This document shows, one piece after another, positions 56,084 through 64,000 of a stretch of 64,000 bases of DNA. The notes below the pieces were generated by a model. The model was given only the letters and a program-made list of their open reading frames with translations. It was not told the origin of the DNA and did not search any database. Where the stretch lies: NCBI GenBank assembly GCA_905612355.1, contig CAJQRU010000072.1, positions 53,185-117,184 on the forward strand. The letters run 5' to 3'. The first letter of the stretch is position 1. Each line of letters begins with the position of its first letter. Source of the stretch: an uncultured Gammaproteobacteria bacterium (GTDB lineage Bacteria > Pseudomonadota > Gammaproteobacteria > Arenicellales > UBA868). A program made the translations under genes and the position numbers.

Positions 56084-56908
56084 ATGCCTGATTATTGTTC
56101 ATTTTCAATCAAGCCACTATCGAATCCGATCGGGGCGCTAATCAAGGGTCTTGACTTGACCGAGACTGTCCATGGTGATGCGCTCCTGGACATTCGTAGT
56201 GCCTGGTCCCGTTACCTGGTACTGGTTTTCGAAGGGCAGGAATTAACCCCAGCCCAACAACTAAACTTTGCCCACCAACTGGGGCGGGTGATTCGATACC
56301 CGATGGTGCAGGGTTTGCCGGATTATCCCGAGATTATCCCGGTCGTTAAACTACCCCACGAAACACGCAACTTCGGTGGAGTGTGGCACTCCGACACCAC
56401 CTACTTGCCAGACCCTCCGTCCGCAACTTTATTGCTTGCCAGAGAATTGCCCCCCTCGGGAGGTGATACTCAGTTTGCAAATATGTATTTGGCTTATGAT
56501 GCTTTGGCAGACCAGACAAAACAGGTCATCAATAAGCTGACCGTGATCCAGAGTTCTGCCAAGCCGCGGGTGGCGAAAGGGCGCTCGGAGAAGGTGCAAA
56601 TCGGTGCCCGTGCTGGTGACATTGAATTAACCGCAGAGCACCCTGCCGTGCGTATTCATCCGGTTACGGGTAAACGCGCGTTGTATGTGAATCCAGCACA
56701 TTCAGTTCGGTTTAAGACAATGACCTCAGTTGAAAGCGAGCCACTGCTCAGCCTTTTATTTCAACACCAAATTAACCCCGCATTTACAGGGAGTTATCGA
56801 TGGCAACAGGGCGCTATGGTGTTATGGGATAACCGCTGCGTTCAGCACTACCCGCTCAATGATTATCACGGCTATAAGCGAGTGATGCACCGCATTACCA
56901 TTGCCTGA
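56084..56908 (+). CDS. TauD/TfdA family Fe(II)/2-oxoglutarate dioxygenase
   Basis: 'VWHSDTTYLPDPPSATLLLARELPPSGGDTQFANMYLAYDAL', C-terminal 'WDNRCVQHYPLNDYHGYKRVMHRITI'. Confidence 0.95.
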   Translation: MPDYCSFSIKPLSNPIGALIKGLDLTETVHGDALLDIRSAWSRYLVLVFEGQELTPAQQLNFAHQLGRVIRYPMVQGLPDYPEIIPVVKLPHETRNFGGVWHSDTTYLPDPPSATLLLARELPPSGGDTQFANMYLAYDALADQTKQVINKLTVIQSSAKPRVAKGRSEKVQIGARAGDIELTAEHPAVRIHPVTGKRALYVNPAHSVRFKTMTSVESEPLLSLLFQHQINPAFTGSYRWQQGAMVLWDNRCVQHYPLNDYHGYKRVMHRITIA

Positions 56909-56947
56909 ACAGATGCATTGCTACACAAACTGACTAATCTGGTGACT

Positions 56948-57307
56948 TCAATCCTCCAGGGGAAGTAGAACCGCGTGCCCGTGTGGAGTATTCGCATAGG
57001 CCTCTCGCCAGGCTTCGATGCGCCCCTCAATTTCGTGATTATCGAGCAAAGAAGAGTTGATCAGCACTTGTTCGAGCGCCCGAGCCCAATGATGGTAGTA
57101 GGTGTCGCCTAAATCTGGATCATTTCGTTGGCTTGCCTGTTGTATTTCGCTCGCCAATGCGCGCGTCCAGGAGTCTTTTGTAAGAATACCGGTTTCCTGC
57201 AACCGAACGGCAAGGGCAAACACTTGGGCTTCCCAGGGCGAGTTAAACGTGGCGTTCTGCTGCGGTTGCAGAGGAATTTCGACAGCTGACCCACTGCTAG
57301 AGGTCAT
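56948..57307 (-). CDS. Nitrile hydratase accessory protein (P14K-like)
   Basis: 'FNSPWEAQVFALAVRLQETGILTKDSWTRALASEIQQA...YYHHWARALEQVLI'; ATG at 57307 overlaps NHase beta stop. Confidence 0.85.
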   Translation of the reverse strand: MTSSSGSAVEIPLQPQQNATFNSPWEAQVFALAVRLQETGILTKDSWTRALASEIQQASQRNDPDLGDTYYHHWARALEQVLINSSLLDNHEIEGRIEAWREAYANTPHGHAVLLPLED

Positions 57308-57978
57308 TGTTTGGCTCCGTCGCTGGTCAGATAAGACTCCCAAAGATCAACGTAAACCTGTTCATTGCCTGCGTTATCCTCTCCCCATAATTCGCCTGCA
57401 TCAAAGCGGATGGTGTAAAGGTGTTGGCCCGTTCGATCGCCCATTGCATGGTCATCAGGAAAAATGTGTCCCCCATGTTGATGGATGACCGTGCCGCGAC
57501 GTCCCCGTGTATAACGGGGTGCCCGGGTATGCCCGATGGGATGCCGATTAACCACTATGACCTCTTGGCCAATCACAAATTGTGGTGGTTCCGCCACCGG
57601 CAACTCAACCGATTTTCCTTCTTGAAGTTTTGCTTTGACTTCTTTTTTCGTTAACACGATTTCCTGATCGGGAAAACCCTTACCGCAAGATCCCGATTGG
57701 AGTTCAGCTTCTGTTAGAAGGCCACTATCAACCAGTAATGTTTGAAGTCCTGCCAACCAATTCTCGTAGTAAGTGTTACGCAGGTAGTCGATTGGGTGTT
57801 GACGTTCTCGGGCGTGGCGTGATTGATCTAAATTCCAGCGTCCCAAAAATCCGGTGGCCAGTGTCAAAGCGAATACCCTGCGTTCCCACGAATGATGGAA
57901 AACCGGCTCGTCTGTTTCGCTTTCAGGGTTTACGGCCCCCAAGCCGTGCATACCGCCCAGGTCATGCCCACCATTCAT
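57304..57978 (-). CDS. nthB: Nitrile hydratase beta subunit
   Basis: '[43 protein letters not shown]', 'GHTRAPRYTRGRRGTVIHQHGGHIFPDDHA', 'LYTIRFDAGELWGED'. Confidence 0.96.
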   Translation of the reverse strand: MNGGHDLGGMHGLGAVNPESETDEPVFHHSWERRVFALTLATGFLGRWNLDQSRHARERQHPIDYLRNTYYENWLAGLQTLLVDSGLLTEAELQSGSCGKGFPDQEIVLTKKEVKAKLQEGKSVELPVAEPPQFVIGQEVIVVNRHPIGHTRAPRYTRGRRGTVIHQHGGHIFPDDHAMGDRTGQHLYTIRFDAGELWGEDNAGNEQVYVDLWESYLTSDGAKQ

Positions 57979-58625
57979 TAGTCGTTGGTGTCCGAGAAAG
58001 GTTTTAGCGTCTCTACTCCGATCATCGAATTACGAGTGACCAGTTGCTGTAGCGCGCCTTCTGACAAGTGGTCCGTATTGACGGGCCGTTGTGGTAATAC
58101 GAGGTAACGCATTTCAGAAGTTGAATCCCATACCTGAATACTGACATCGGTTCCAAGCTGAGTGCCAAATTCCTCGAGAACCTTTCTCGGCTCACTGACA
58201 GCGCGGGCCCGGTACGGAGCCGACTTGTACCATTGGGGCGGCAGTCCTAGGAGAGGCCAGGGGTAACACGAACAAAGTGTGCAAACAACAAGATTATGGA
58301 CGGAATCCGTATTTTTTAGAACGCGGATGTGTTCGCCCTGACGACCAGAATACCCGAGTGACGCGATTGCCGATCCGGGGCTCGCTAAAAGGTGCTCGCG
58401 AAAGTTTAAGTCTACCCAGGCTTTTGCAACCACATGAGCGCCGTTCTGGGGGCCGACTTGGTGTTCGTAAGTGTCGACCAACTCGTCCAGTGCTTCCGGA
58501 TCGACGAGGCCTTTTTCCACCAGGAGTGACTCGAGGGCCTTGACTCGGAGTTCTATCTCGGAAGGTGCTTCCGTGGCATCATGGTCATGGTCATGGTCAT
58601 GGTCATGGTTATGGTCATCTTGCAT
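57978..58625 (-). CDS. nthA: Nitrile hydratase alpha subunit, cobalt type
   Basis: Metal-binding motif '[30 protein letters not shown]' (Thr form associated with Co-type); His/Asp-rich N-terminus. Confidence 0.97.
   Translation of the reverse strand: MQDDHNHDHDHDHDHDATEAPSEIELRVKALESLLVEKGLVDPEALDELVDTYEHQVGPQNGAHVVAKAWVDLNFREHLLASPGSAIASLGYSGRQGEHIRVLKNTDSVHNLVVCTLCSCYPWPLLGLPPQWYKSAPYRARAVSEPRKVLEEFGTQLGTDVSIQVWDSTSEMRYLVLPQRPVNTDHLSEGALQQLVTRNSMIGVETLKPFSDTND
58581..58618. repeat. Hexanucleotide tandem repeat (ATGGTC)n encoding the His-Asp tract of NHase alpha
   Basis: atggtcatggtcatggtcatggtcatggttatggtcat read directly. Confidence 0.95.
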
Positions 58626-58713
58626 TATTGAGTCATTCCAGCAATGGAGCTTTTACGCTTGACTGATAATATACACTTTCCTCGAATACTGAATGCTTTG
58701 ATCGATAGAAAAA

Positions 58714-59283
58714 ATGGCCGAGCACGAGAAAATTTACCTGACTGCAGAATCTCTGTTGCGAGATTCTTTCTTACTGGCTGAGCAGATACTCAAGGATGGA
58801 TTTACCCCAAATTTTATCGTGGCAGTGTGGAGGGGAGGCACGCCCGTGGGTATTGCGGTACAGGAACTGCTTCAATATACCGGGATACCCACTAACCACA
58901 TAGCTATTCGGACGTCTTACTACACGGGCATTGATGAAACAGAGGGCTCCGTGCGAGTCCATGGGCTCGGTTACTTGATTCGCGAGCTCAATTATGGAGA
59001 CTCTTTGCTAATTGTTGACGATGTTTTCGATAGCGGCCGAAGCATCGATGCCATTATCACGACACTTGAACAACGTACACGGCGAAATATGCCAGGCAAT
59101 GTGCGAGTGGCAACTCCATGGTACAAGCCAGGGAAAAATAAGACTGATCGCGTGCCTGACTTTTATATACACCAAACCGAGGCCTGGTTGGTATTTCCTC
59201 ATGAACTTCAAGGTCTGACGCCGACGGAGGTCGCCGAGGGGAAACCTGGCATTGCTGATATCGTTTCCAGATGCGGGAGCTAG
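58714..59283 (+). CDS. Phosphoribosyltransferase family protein
   Basis: PRPP motif 'DSLLIVDDVFDSGRSIDAII'; 'IVAVWRGGTPVGIAVQELL'. Confidence 0.9.
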   Translation: MAEHEKIYLTAESLLRDSFLLAEQILKDGFTPNFIVAVWRGGTPVGIAVQELLQYTGIPTNHIAIRTSYYTGIDETEGSVRVHGLGYLIRELNYGDSLLIVDDVFDSGRSIDAIITTLEQRTRRNMPGNVRVATPWYKPGKNKTDRVPDFYIHQTEAWLVFPHELQGLTPTEVAEGKPGIADIVSRCGS

Positions 59284-59295
59284 AAGAGCGTTTGT

Positions 59296-61506
59296 TTAGC
59301 TGTTCTTCGTAAAGCTTACGGTTACCTCAACCCCGTTGGCATCAGCTCGATTTTTCGCGATAACCGTTGCCCCATGGAACTCAGCGATTTCGCGAACAAT
59401 ATACAAGCCCAGCCCGAGATGTGAGTGGCGTGCATCGGTTGAACTGGAGACCATGGGGTCAAAGACGCGTTCACTGAGTTCCGTTGGCAGGCTTGGCCCG
59501 TCGTTGATAATCGAAAGTTGAATGATATTGGGAAGCTCGTTGATTCGCACGATAATCGTGCTCTGTTCACGGCCAAACTGAACTGCATTGTCAATCAATT
59601 TATCCAATAACTGGGCTATACGATCAGGCGTGCCATGGATGAACAGTGGAGAGGTCGGGAAGTGGTTTACGAATGTGCGTGAGGGGTTACTTAATTGGTA
59701 GCCATCGACACAACCTGTAACGAGCTCGACTAAGTTGAAGCGCTCTTCATCGGATTGTTCATTACGTAAAGCTTCTTTCAGGTTAGCAGCTTCAGTAAGG
59801 CTGGTCAGTATCGTGCGCAAACGAAAAATTCCGCTGCGGGCGCGGTTTAAATACTTGTCGTCGACAAGTTCTTTATGTTGATACTCTAGGTAGTCCAGAG
59901 AAGAATTTACAACATTCAAAGGATTGTTCATTTCATGGGCTAACGTGTCGGGCAACTTCTCTAAATAGCGGGTGTACTGACCCAAGTTTTGAAGCATCGA
60001 AGAGATGCTGCGTGTGAGGTTGCCCAGCTCGTCACCGGCCCGAGTGCCTGAGCGAATGTAATCCTGCAATAGGCGACCATCTATCGTCGTCGCTTGCTCT
60101 GTCTCTCGTTGCAGTCGCGTGACGCGATAGGTTAAACGTGTGGCAAATACACCGATCGCAATGGCCAGGAATAAGAACACACCGAGGAAGAGAATGACGA
60201 AGCGACTCAAGGTCGCGTGTTTTATGGTCACCACGCGATTTCCGCTTTGTTTGATCAAAACAGAGCCGATGATTTGGTCTTCTGCCCAAATCGGTTGCGC
60301 GGCGGCGATAACTTTAGCGCCCCCATGACGTCTCAATTCACTTACTGTTTTGCCTTCGCGTATTGAATGCTGAAGCAATGGTTCATCCAGTCGATTAAGA
60401 GCCACAACTGAATCAAAATCATCAGTTGCTGGAATTCTCAGCAACCAGTCCATCACATCCAAAGTTAGAGTCGATACTCGATCGAGCAGGGCCATGTCAG
60501 ATGTATCGGTTGGTGCTAGTTTGTACCCTTCAGGGAAGATAGAGCCTAACTGTGCCCGAACTCGATATTCCTTGTCCCAGATGGTGATGTTAGCGGCCCG
60601 CAAATGTAACGGGCGGATCAACTCAGCAAGTTTGGGGCTCGTTAGATGCACCTGACCGACATGTTCGCTGCCGAGGGGAGAGGTGCTGATTTTTGTGCGG
60701 ATTTCTCTCGACTTTTTATCATCTACGTCGAGGACTTCAAAAAATAGGCGGGTAGACTTACCTATAAAATCTTCTGGGATTCTTATGCGGACGGTATAGC
60801 CCGTCTTCTCTCGTTTGAATTCAGCAGCAACAATAGTCAAAGAATCGCCCGTGATCGGCGTTCGCCAATCAGCCTCCATGCTATACATACTCATGCGTCC
60901 CTCTTTTTTCCTCGAAAGCAAAAGATAACGGTCAGGCGATCGGCCTGGGGACTCTAGAGTGAGGCGAACCTGGTCGCTGTGGTCTAGTTTTAAACGATCC
61001 GGATCTCGGTAAATAACGATATCGTCCACAACATCGAATAGGGCATAAAAGTACTCATCGCTGATGCCAACCGCATGTCGTACCCAAAAGGACTCTGGAG
61101 AGAATTCGATTCCACACTCGTATGAACCGCTCCCAGTGTAGTCAGCTAATGGTCCAAGGAGTTCGGCCCACTGTGTTCCAGAAGCCTCGAATGGTAACGA
61201 CTCTTTCAATTCAGTGGGAATCGGGTGGTAGGCGAGACCGACGACTTCTGGGACACCGGCCAACCCCGAAAACAAATCTTTTCGGCCGCTAAGAAGGCTT
61301 GCAATGCCTTCAGCTGTCAGTTCGAGGGCTTGTCGTTGGCCTTCCAGGAGAAACGACTCCATTTCTCGAACTGATTTGTACCCCATCCATGGAATGGTCA
61401 AAAGGGTGAGTATGAGGAGTAATAATTTGGTCCGAATGCGCAGGGCAGGGCGTAGTCTCGGGCGCTGCCGATCAGCGTGGCGAGCGTTGGAGGGAGGCCG
61501 CTGCAA
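59296..61506 (-). CDS. pdsS: Sensor histidine kinase resembling the proteobacterial dedicated sortase system HK (PdsS-like)
   Basis: H-box 'DTLAHEMNNPLNVVNSSLDYLE', ATPase 'HLGLGLYIVREIAEFHGA', HAMP-like segment; long periplasmic region; recalled family TIGR03785. Confidence 0.75.
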   Translation of the reverse strand: MQRPPSNARHADRQRPRLRPALRIRTKLLLLILTLLTIPWMGYKSVREMESFLLEGQRQALELTAEGIASLLSGRKDLFSGLAGVPEVVGLAYHPIPTELKESLPFEASGTQWAELLGPLADYTGSGSYECGIEFSPESFWVRHAVGISDEYFYALFDVVDDIVIYRDPDRLKLDHSDQVRLTLESPGRSPDRYLLLSRKKEGRMSMYSMEADWRTPITGDSLTIVAAEFKREKTGYTVRIRIPEDFIGKSTRLFFEVLDVDDKKSREIRTKISTSPLGSEHVGQVHLTSPKLAELIRPLHLRAANITIWDKEYRVRAQLGSIFPEGYKLAPTDTSDMALLDRVSTLTLDVMDWLLRIPATDDFDSVVALNRLDEPLLQHSIREGKTVSELRRHGGAKVIAAAQPIWAEDQIIGSVLIKQSGNRVVTIKHATLSRFVILFLGVFLFLAIAIGVFATRLTYRVTRLQRETEQATTIDGRLLQDYIRSGTRAGDELGNLTRSISSMLQNLGQYTRYLEKLPDTLAHEMNNPLNVVNSSLDYLEYQHKELVDDKYLNRARSGIFRLRTILTSLTEAANLKEALRNEQSDEERFNLVELVTGCVDGYQLSNPSRTFVNHFPTSPLFIHGTPDRIAQLLDKLIDNAVQFGREQSTIIVRINELPNIIQLSIINDGPSLPTELSERVFDPMVSSSTDARHSHLGLGLYIVREIAEFHGATVIAKNRADANGVEVTVSFTKNS

Positions 61507-61548
61507 TAGGGGTGGAGACAGGGTAAGTGGGTGGGCGGATAGGACTCG

Positions 61549-62244
61549 TTAGTCCTGGGCCCATTTGTACCCCGTTCCGTGGACGGTTTGGATGCGATTA
61601 AAGGCGGTATCGATTTCTCGAAATTTGCTTCTGATACGGCGGATGTAGCCATTAATGGTGTTCTTTTCAACCAGGCCTTGTCGAGTGACATCGATCAGGG
61701 CATCGTAGGTCTTTACGTGTCCGGGTCGACGGGCCAGTGATTCTACGATCTGAAACTCGGTCAGGGTAAAGTTCAAACGTTGCCCCCGCCACTGAATGGA
61801 CATGCTGTTTTCGTCGATGTCGAGTTCGTTAGTGGTCAGAACGGTTGTATTGGGTACGGGGCTTTGTAGATGGGTTGCGATACTGAGCAGGGCGTGCACA
61901 CGCGCGACCAGAAATGCAAGACTGACGGGCTTGGTGATGTAGTCCCACGCCATCATGCGTTGCGAAGAGATTCGATCGATGTCGCTATCGCGTGCCGTTA
62001 TGAAAATGACCGGCACGGTCTGACTCTGGTTTCTCAGTTCCATGCATAGATCAAAACCGCCGTCCATGTCTTGACCCAACATAATATCCAGGATCGCTAG
62101 GTCCGGCAGTGCCGTTCGAAAGGCCGATTGAGCCGAAGGTTTATCGGCATAGGCGTTGACGACGTAGCCGTTAGCAATTAGGACATCGACGTAAGTGTCT
62201 CGTTGATCAGCATCGTCTTCGACGACAGCGATTGTGGTCGGCAT
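61549..62244 (-). CDS. pdsR: OmpR-family response regulator resembling the dedicated sortase system RR (PdsR-like)
   Basis: Receiver 'VVEDDADQRDTYVDVLIANGY...LAILDIMLGQDMDGGFDL', wHTH 'LNFTLTEFQIVESLARRPGHVKTYDALID...NTINGYIRRIRSKF'. Confidence 0.8.
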   Translation of the reverse strand: MPTTIAVVEDDADQRDTYVDVLIANGYVVNAYADKPSAQSAFRTALPDLAILDIMLGQDMDGGFDLCMELRNQSQTVPVIFITARDSDIDRISSQRMMAWDYITKPVSLAFLVARVHALLSIATHLQSPVPNTTVLTTNELDIDENSMSIQWRGQRLNFTLTEFQIVESLARRPGHVKTYDALIDVTRQGLVEKNTINGYIRRIRSKFREIDTAFNRIQTVHGTGYKWAQD

Positions 62245-62319
62245 AGTCAGTTATCGTATACGAGACGGTAATAGGTAACCCCATCGCGCAAGACCGGGTA
62301 AGCCCGTTAGGGCGCGGGC

Positions 62320-62832
62320 TCAGCTAATCGCGGTTGGGCCACCCGAGCTATTATCGCTGCCAGGTCGTACCGGCCGGGTAGCACCCGGTCGTAGGCGAGT
62401 GGTTCTAACGCCGCGCTCGCCTGCGGCGGCCTGCTTGTCGTGTTCCATATCGATGGACCCTTTAAATTGGCAGCCGTCCTCCAGGACGACCCTAGGGGCT
62501 CGAATGTCCCCCGAAACCTGGCCCGTTGGGCTGATAATGACCTGTTCACTGCCGCGAAGTTCGCCTTTAACTTCACCGTCAACACGAATAATCCGAGCGC
62601 TAATATTGGCGGTTAGGCGACCGTTTTCGCTAATAACGAGGTTATTGTCCTTAAGATTAACCGTGCCTTCGATGACTCCCTCGACCACTAAGTTCTCCTC
62701 GCCAGTGACATCTCCGTTGATCGTGATGGAAGGGCCGATCGAGGCGGATTGGCCTCGAGGCGACTCTTTACGGGCTGATTCGGTGGGTTTAGAGGCCTCT
62801 GCTGAGGCGGCATCGGTAGTTTTATCAACCAT
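62320..62832 (-). CDS. Bactofilin (polymer-forming cytoskeletal protein)
   Basis: 'ITINGDVTGEENLVVEGVIEGTVNLKDNNLVISENGRLTANISARIIRVDGEVKGELRGSEQVIISPTGQVSGDIRAPRVVLEDG' beta-helix repeats. Confidence 0.93.
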   Translation of the reverse strand: MVDKTTDAASAEASKPTESARKESPRGQSASIGPSITINGDVTGEENLVVEGVIEGTVNLKDNNLVISENGRLTANISARIIRVDGEVKGELRGSEQVIISPTGQVSGDIRAPRVVLEDGCQFKGSIDMEHDKQAAAGERGVRTTRLRPGATRPVRPGSDNSSGGPTAIS

Positions 62833-62976
62833 GGTGGTGGCTCCTTTGGAAGGCAGATGCCTTAAATATTCGACCTAATTGTTCTGGGGGCATTGTGTTT
62901 CAAGGGAGCGGGGGCGTCAATCACCACGATCGAGCCGATGTGCCAGACCCTTCGTACCGAACTTTACATAATATAC

Positions 62977-63006
62977 ATTATACGAATAATGAGCGCTCCC
63001 CAACAA
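62977..63006 (-). promoter_or_regulatory. Candidate sigma70 promoter TTGTTG-N18-TATAAT upstream of bactofilin
   Basis: Minus strand: -35 at 63006-63001, 18-bp spacer, -10 TATAAT at 62982-62977. Confidence 0.55.
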
Positions 63007-63008
63007 CA

Positions 63009-63854
63009 TTAGGTGCCTCTTGCCGCTAGCAAGGTTTCTTCGTGAAGGTCCCGTTTGGCGCCGCGGAACAGATTAAAGAAGTTACGCGTCGTAACATCAG
63101 CAAGATGCGCCACCTCTACACCCCGCAGCTCGCTAATGAAAACCGCCGTGTGATAAACATACCCGGGCTCGTTTCTTTTTCCTCGGTGGGGTACGGGTGT
63201 CAGATACGGCGAGTCAGTTTCGATTAGCAGTCGGTCCTCCGGAACGTATTTCGCGACCGCTTGAATGGCTGTGGCATTCTTGAAGGTCACGATACCCGAC
63301 AAGGAGATATAGAACCCCAACTCGAGCGCGGCTCGCGCGACCGTAATGTCCTCGGTAAAGCAATGCATTACTCCACCGGCTTCCCTTGCTGTTTCTTCAC
63401 GTAGAACGTGCAAGGTATCCTCGGCCGCACTTCTGGTGTGAATGATTAAGGGCTTATTTAACTCCCGGGCGACCTGGACATGCATCCTGAAGCGATCCCG
63501 TTGCCAGTTTAAGTCCCCCTCAGAACGGAAATAATCCAGCCCCGTCTCTCCGATGGCAACTACTTCGCCTTCACTGCCCGCTTCGGACACCCATTGCCGC
63601 TCCCTTTCACTGTCCATCGACACACTATTGGGATGAATGCCTGCGCTCGCAAACAAATAACTCCTGCTTTTAACCAGTAGCAACAATGATTCAAAACTAG
63701 AGGCCTCTACTGAGACCACTAGGCAATACGCGACCTTGTTTTCAACCGTGCGCTTGAGGACTTCATTGCGGTCAACATCGAACTCATTAAAATCGATGTG
63801 GCAATGTGAATCAACGAGGATCACTTGGCCATCATTCCTTCCACTAGCCTGCAC
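63009..63854 (-). CDS. TatD-family metal-dependent hydrolase
   Basis: 'LVDSHCHIDFNEFD', 'AIGETGLDYFRSEGDLNWQRDRFRMHVQVARELNKPLIIHTRSA', 'LLIETDSPYLTP'. Confidence 0.95.
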   Translation of the reverse strand: MQASGRNDGQVILVDSHCHIDFNEFDVDRNEVLKRTVENKVAYCLVVSVEASSFESLLLLVKSRSYLFASAGIHPNSVSMDSERERQWVSEAGSEGEVVAIGETGLDYFRSEGDLNWQRDRFRMHVQVARELNKPLIIHTRSAAEDTLHVLREETAREAGGVMHCFTEDITVARAALELGFYISLSGIVTFKNATAIQAVAKYVPEDRLLIETDSPYLTPVPHRGKRNEPGYVYHTAVFISELRGVEVAHLADVTTRNFFNLFRGAKRDLHEETLLAARGT

Positions 63855-63878
63855 GCCGTGTCGTTTCAGACCTTCCGC

Positions 63879-64000
63879 TTACATCGAGTGGGTGGTGCGA
63901 TCGCTGTTCGACGTGCCCGTAAGCAGTGCCTCTATTCTTTTTCGTACCGGTTCGCCGTCCGGCGAATTAAAATGAATCCCCACGCCTGCCGTCCGTCCAG
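63879..64000 (-). CDS. PilZ-domain protein, C-terminal fragment (truncated by window edge)
   Basis: Minus-strand translation 'GRTAGVGIHFNSPDGEPVRKRIEALLTGTSNSDRTTHSM*'; adjacent to tatD as in the common holB-pilZ-tatD order. Confidence 0.75.
   Translation of the reverse strand, partial: GRTAGVGIHFNSPDGEPVRKRIEALLTGTSNSDRTTHSM

Overview
Roughly 64 kb of moderate-GC, densely coding DNA from an unknown bacterium. The right edge (PilZ C-terminus, TatD, bactofilin, PdsS/PdsR-like two-component pair) suggests Gammaproteobacteria. About 1-58.6 kb is a catabolic/accessory region. It holds three HyuA/HyuB (hydantoinase/oxoprolinase/ketone-carboxylase superfamily) gene pairs, each with an isochorismatase-fold hydrolase nearby. 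It also holds an acyl-CoA ligase/thiolase/HMGS-like/CaiB/MaoC/SDR/LLM block, a complete TRAP transporter, many SDRs and dehydrogenases, a split AtuA-like pair with a PLP lyase, two class III aminotransferases, and a Co-type nitrile hydratase operon (alpha, beta, accessory). Main observations: (i) a 149-aa stand-alone protein (10513-10962) is homologous to the unusual N-terminal extension of HyuB1. Both have a helix-linker-domain layout, the shared domain has a Rad52-fold-like motif pattern, and a similar N-terminal helix plus linker is present on HyuA2. This may be a new assembly or tethering system for a HyuAB enzyme. (ii) A cupin (gentisate-dioxygenase-like) pseudogene is disrupted by a TGA and by a 10-bp tandem duplication whose removal restores the frame. 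(iii) The third isochorismatase-like protein lacks the catalytic Cys. (iv) A tandem peroxiredoxin has an apparently dead N-terminal domain. (v) The PdsS/PdsR-like pair has no sortase in view. (vi) A partial PilZ CDS at the right edge is missing from the ORF track. No rRNA, tRNA, CRISPR array or transposase was recognised. All assignments come from reading the sequence and recalling families; no searches were run.
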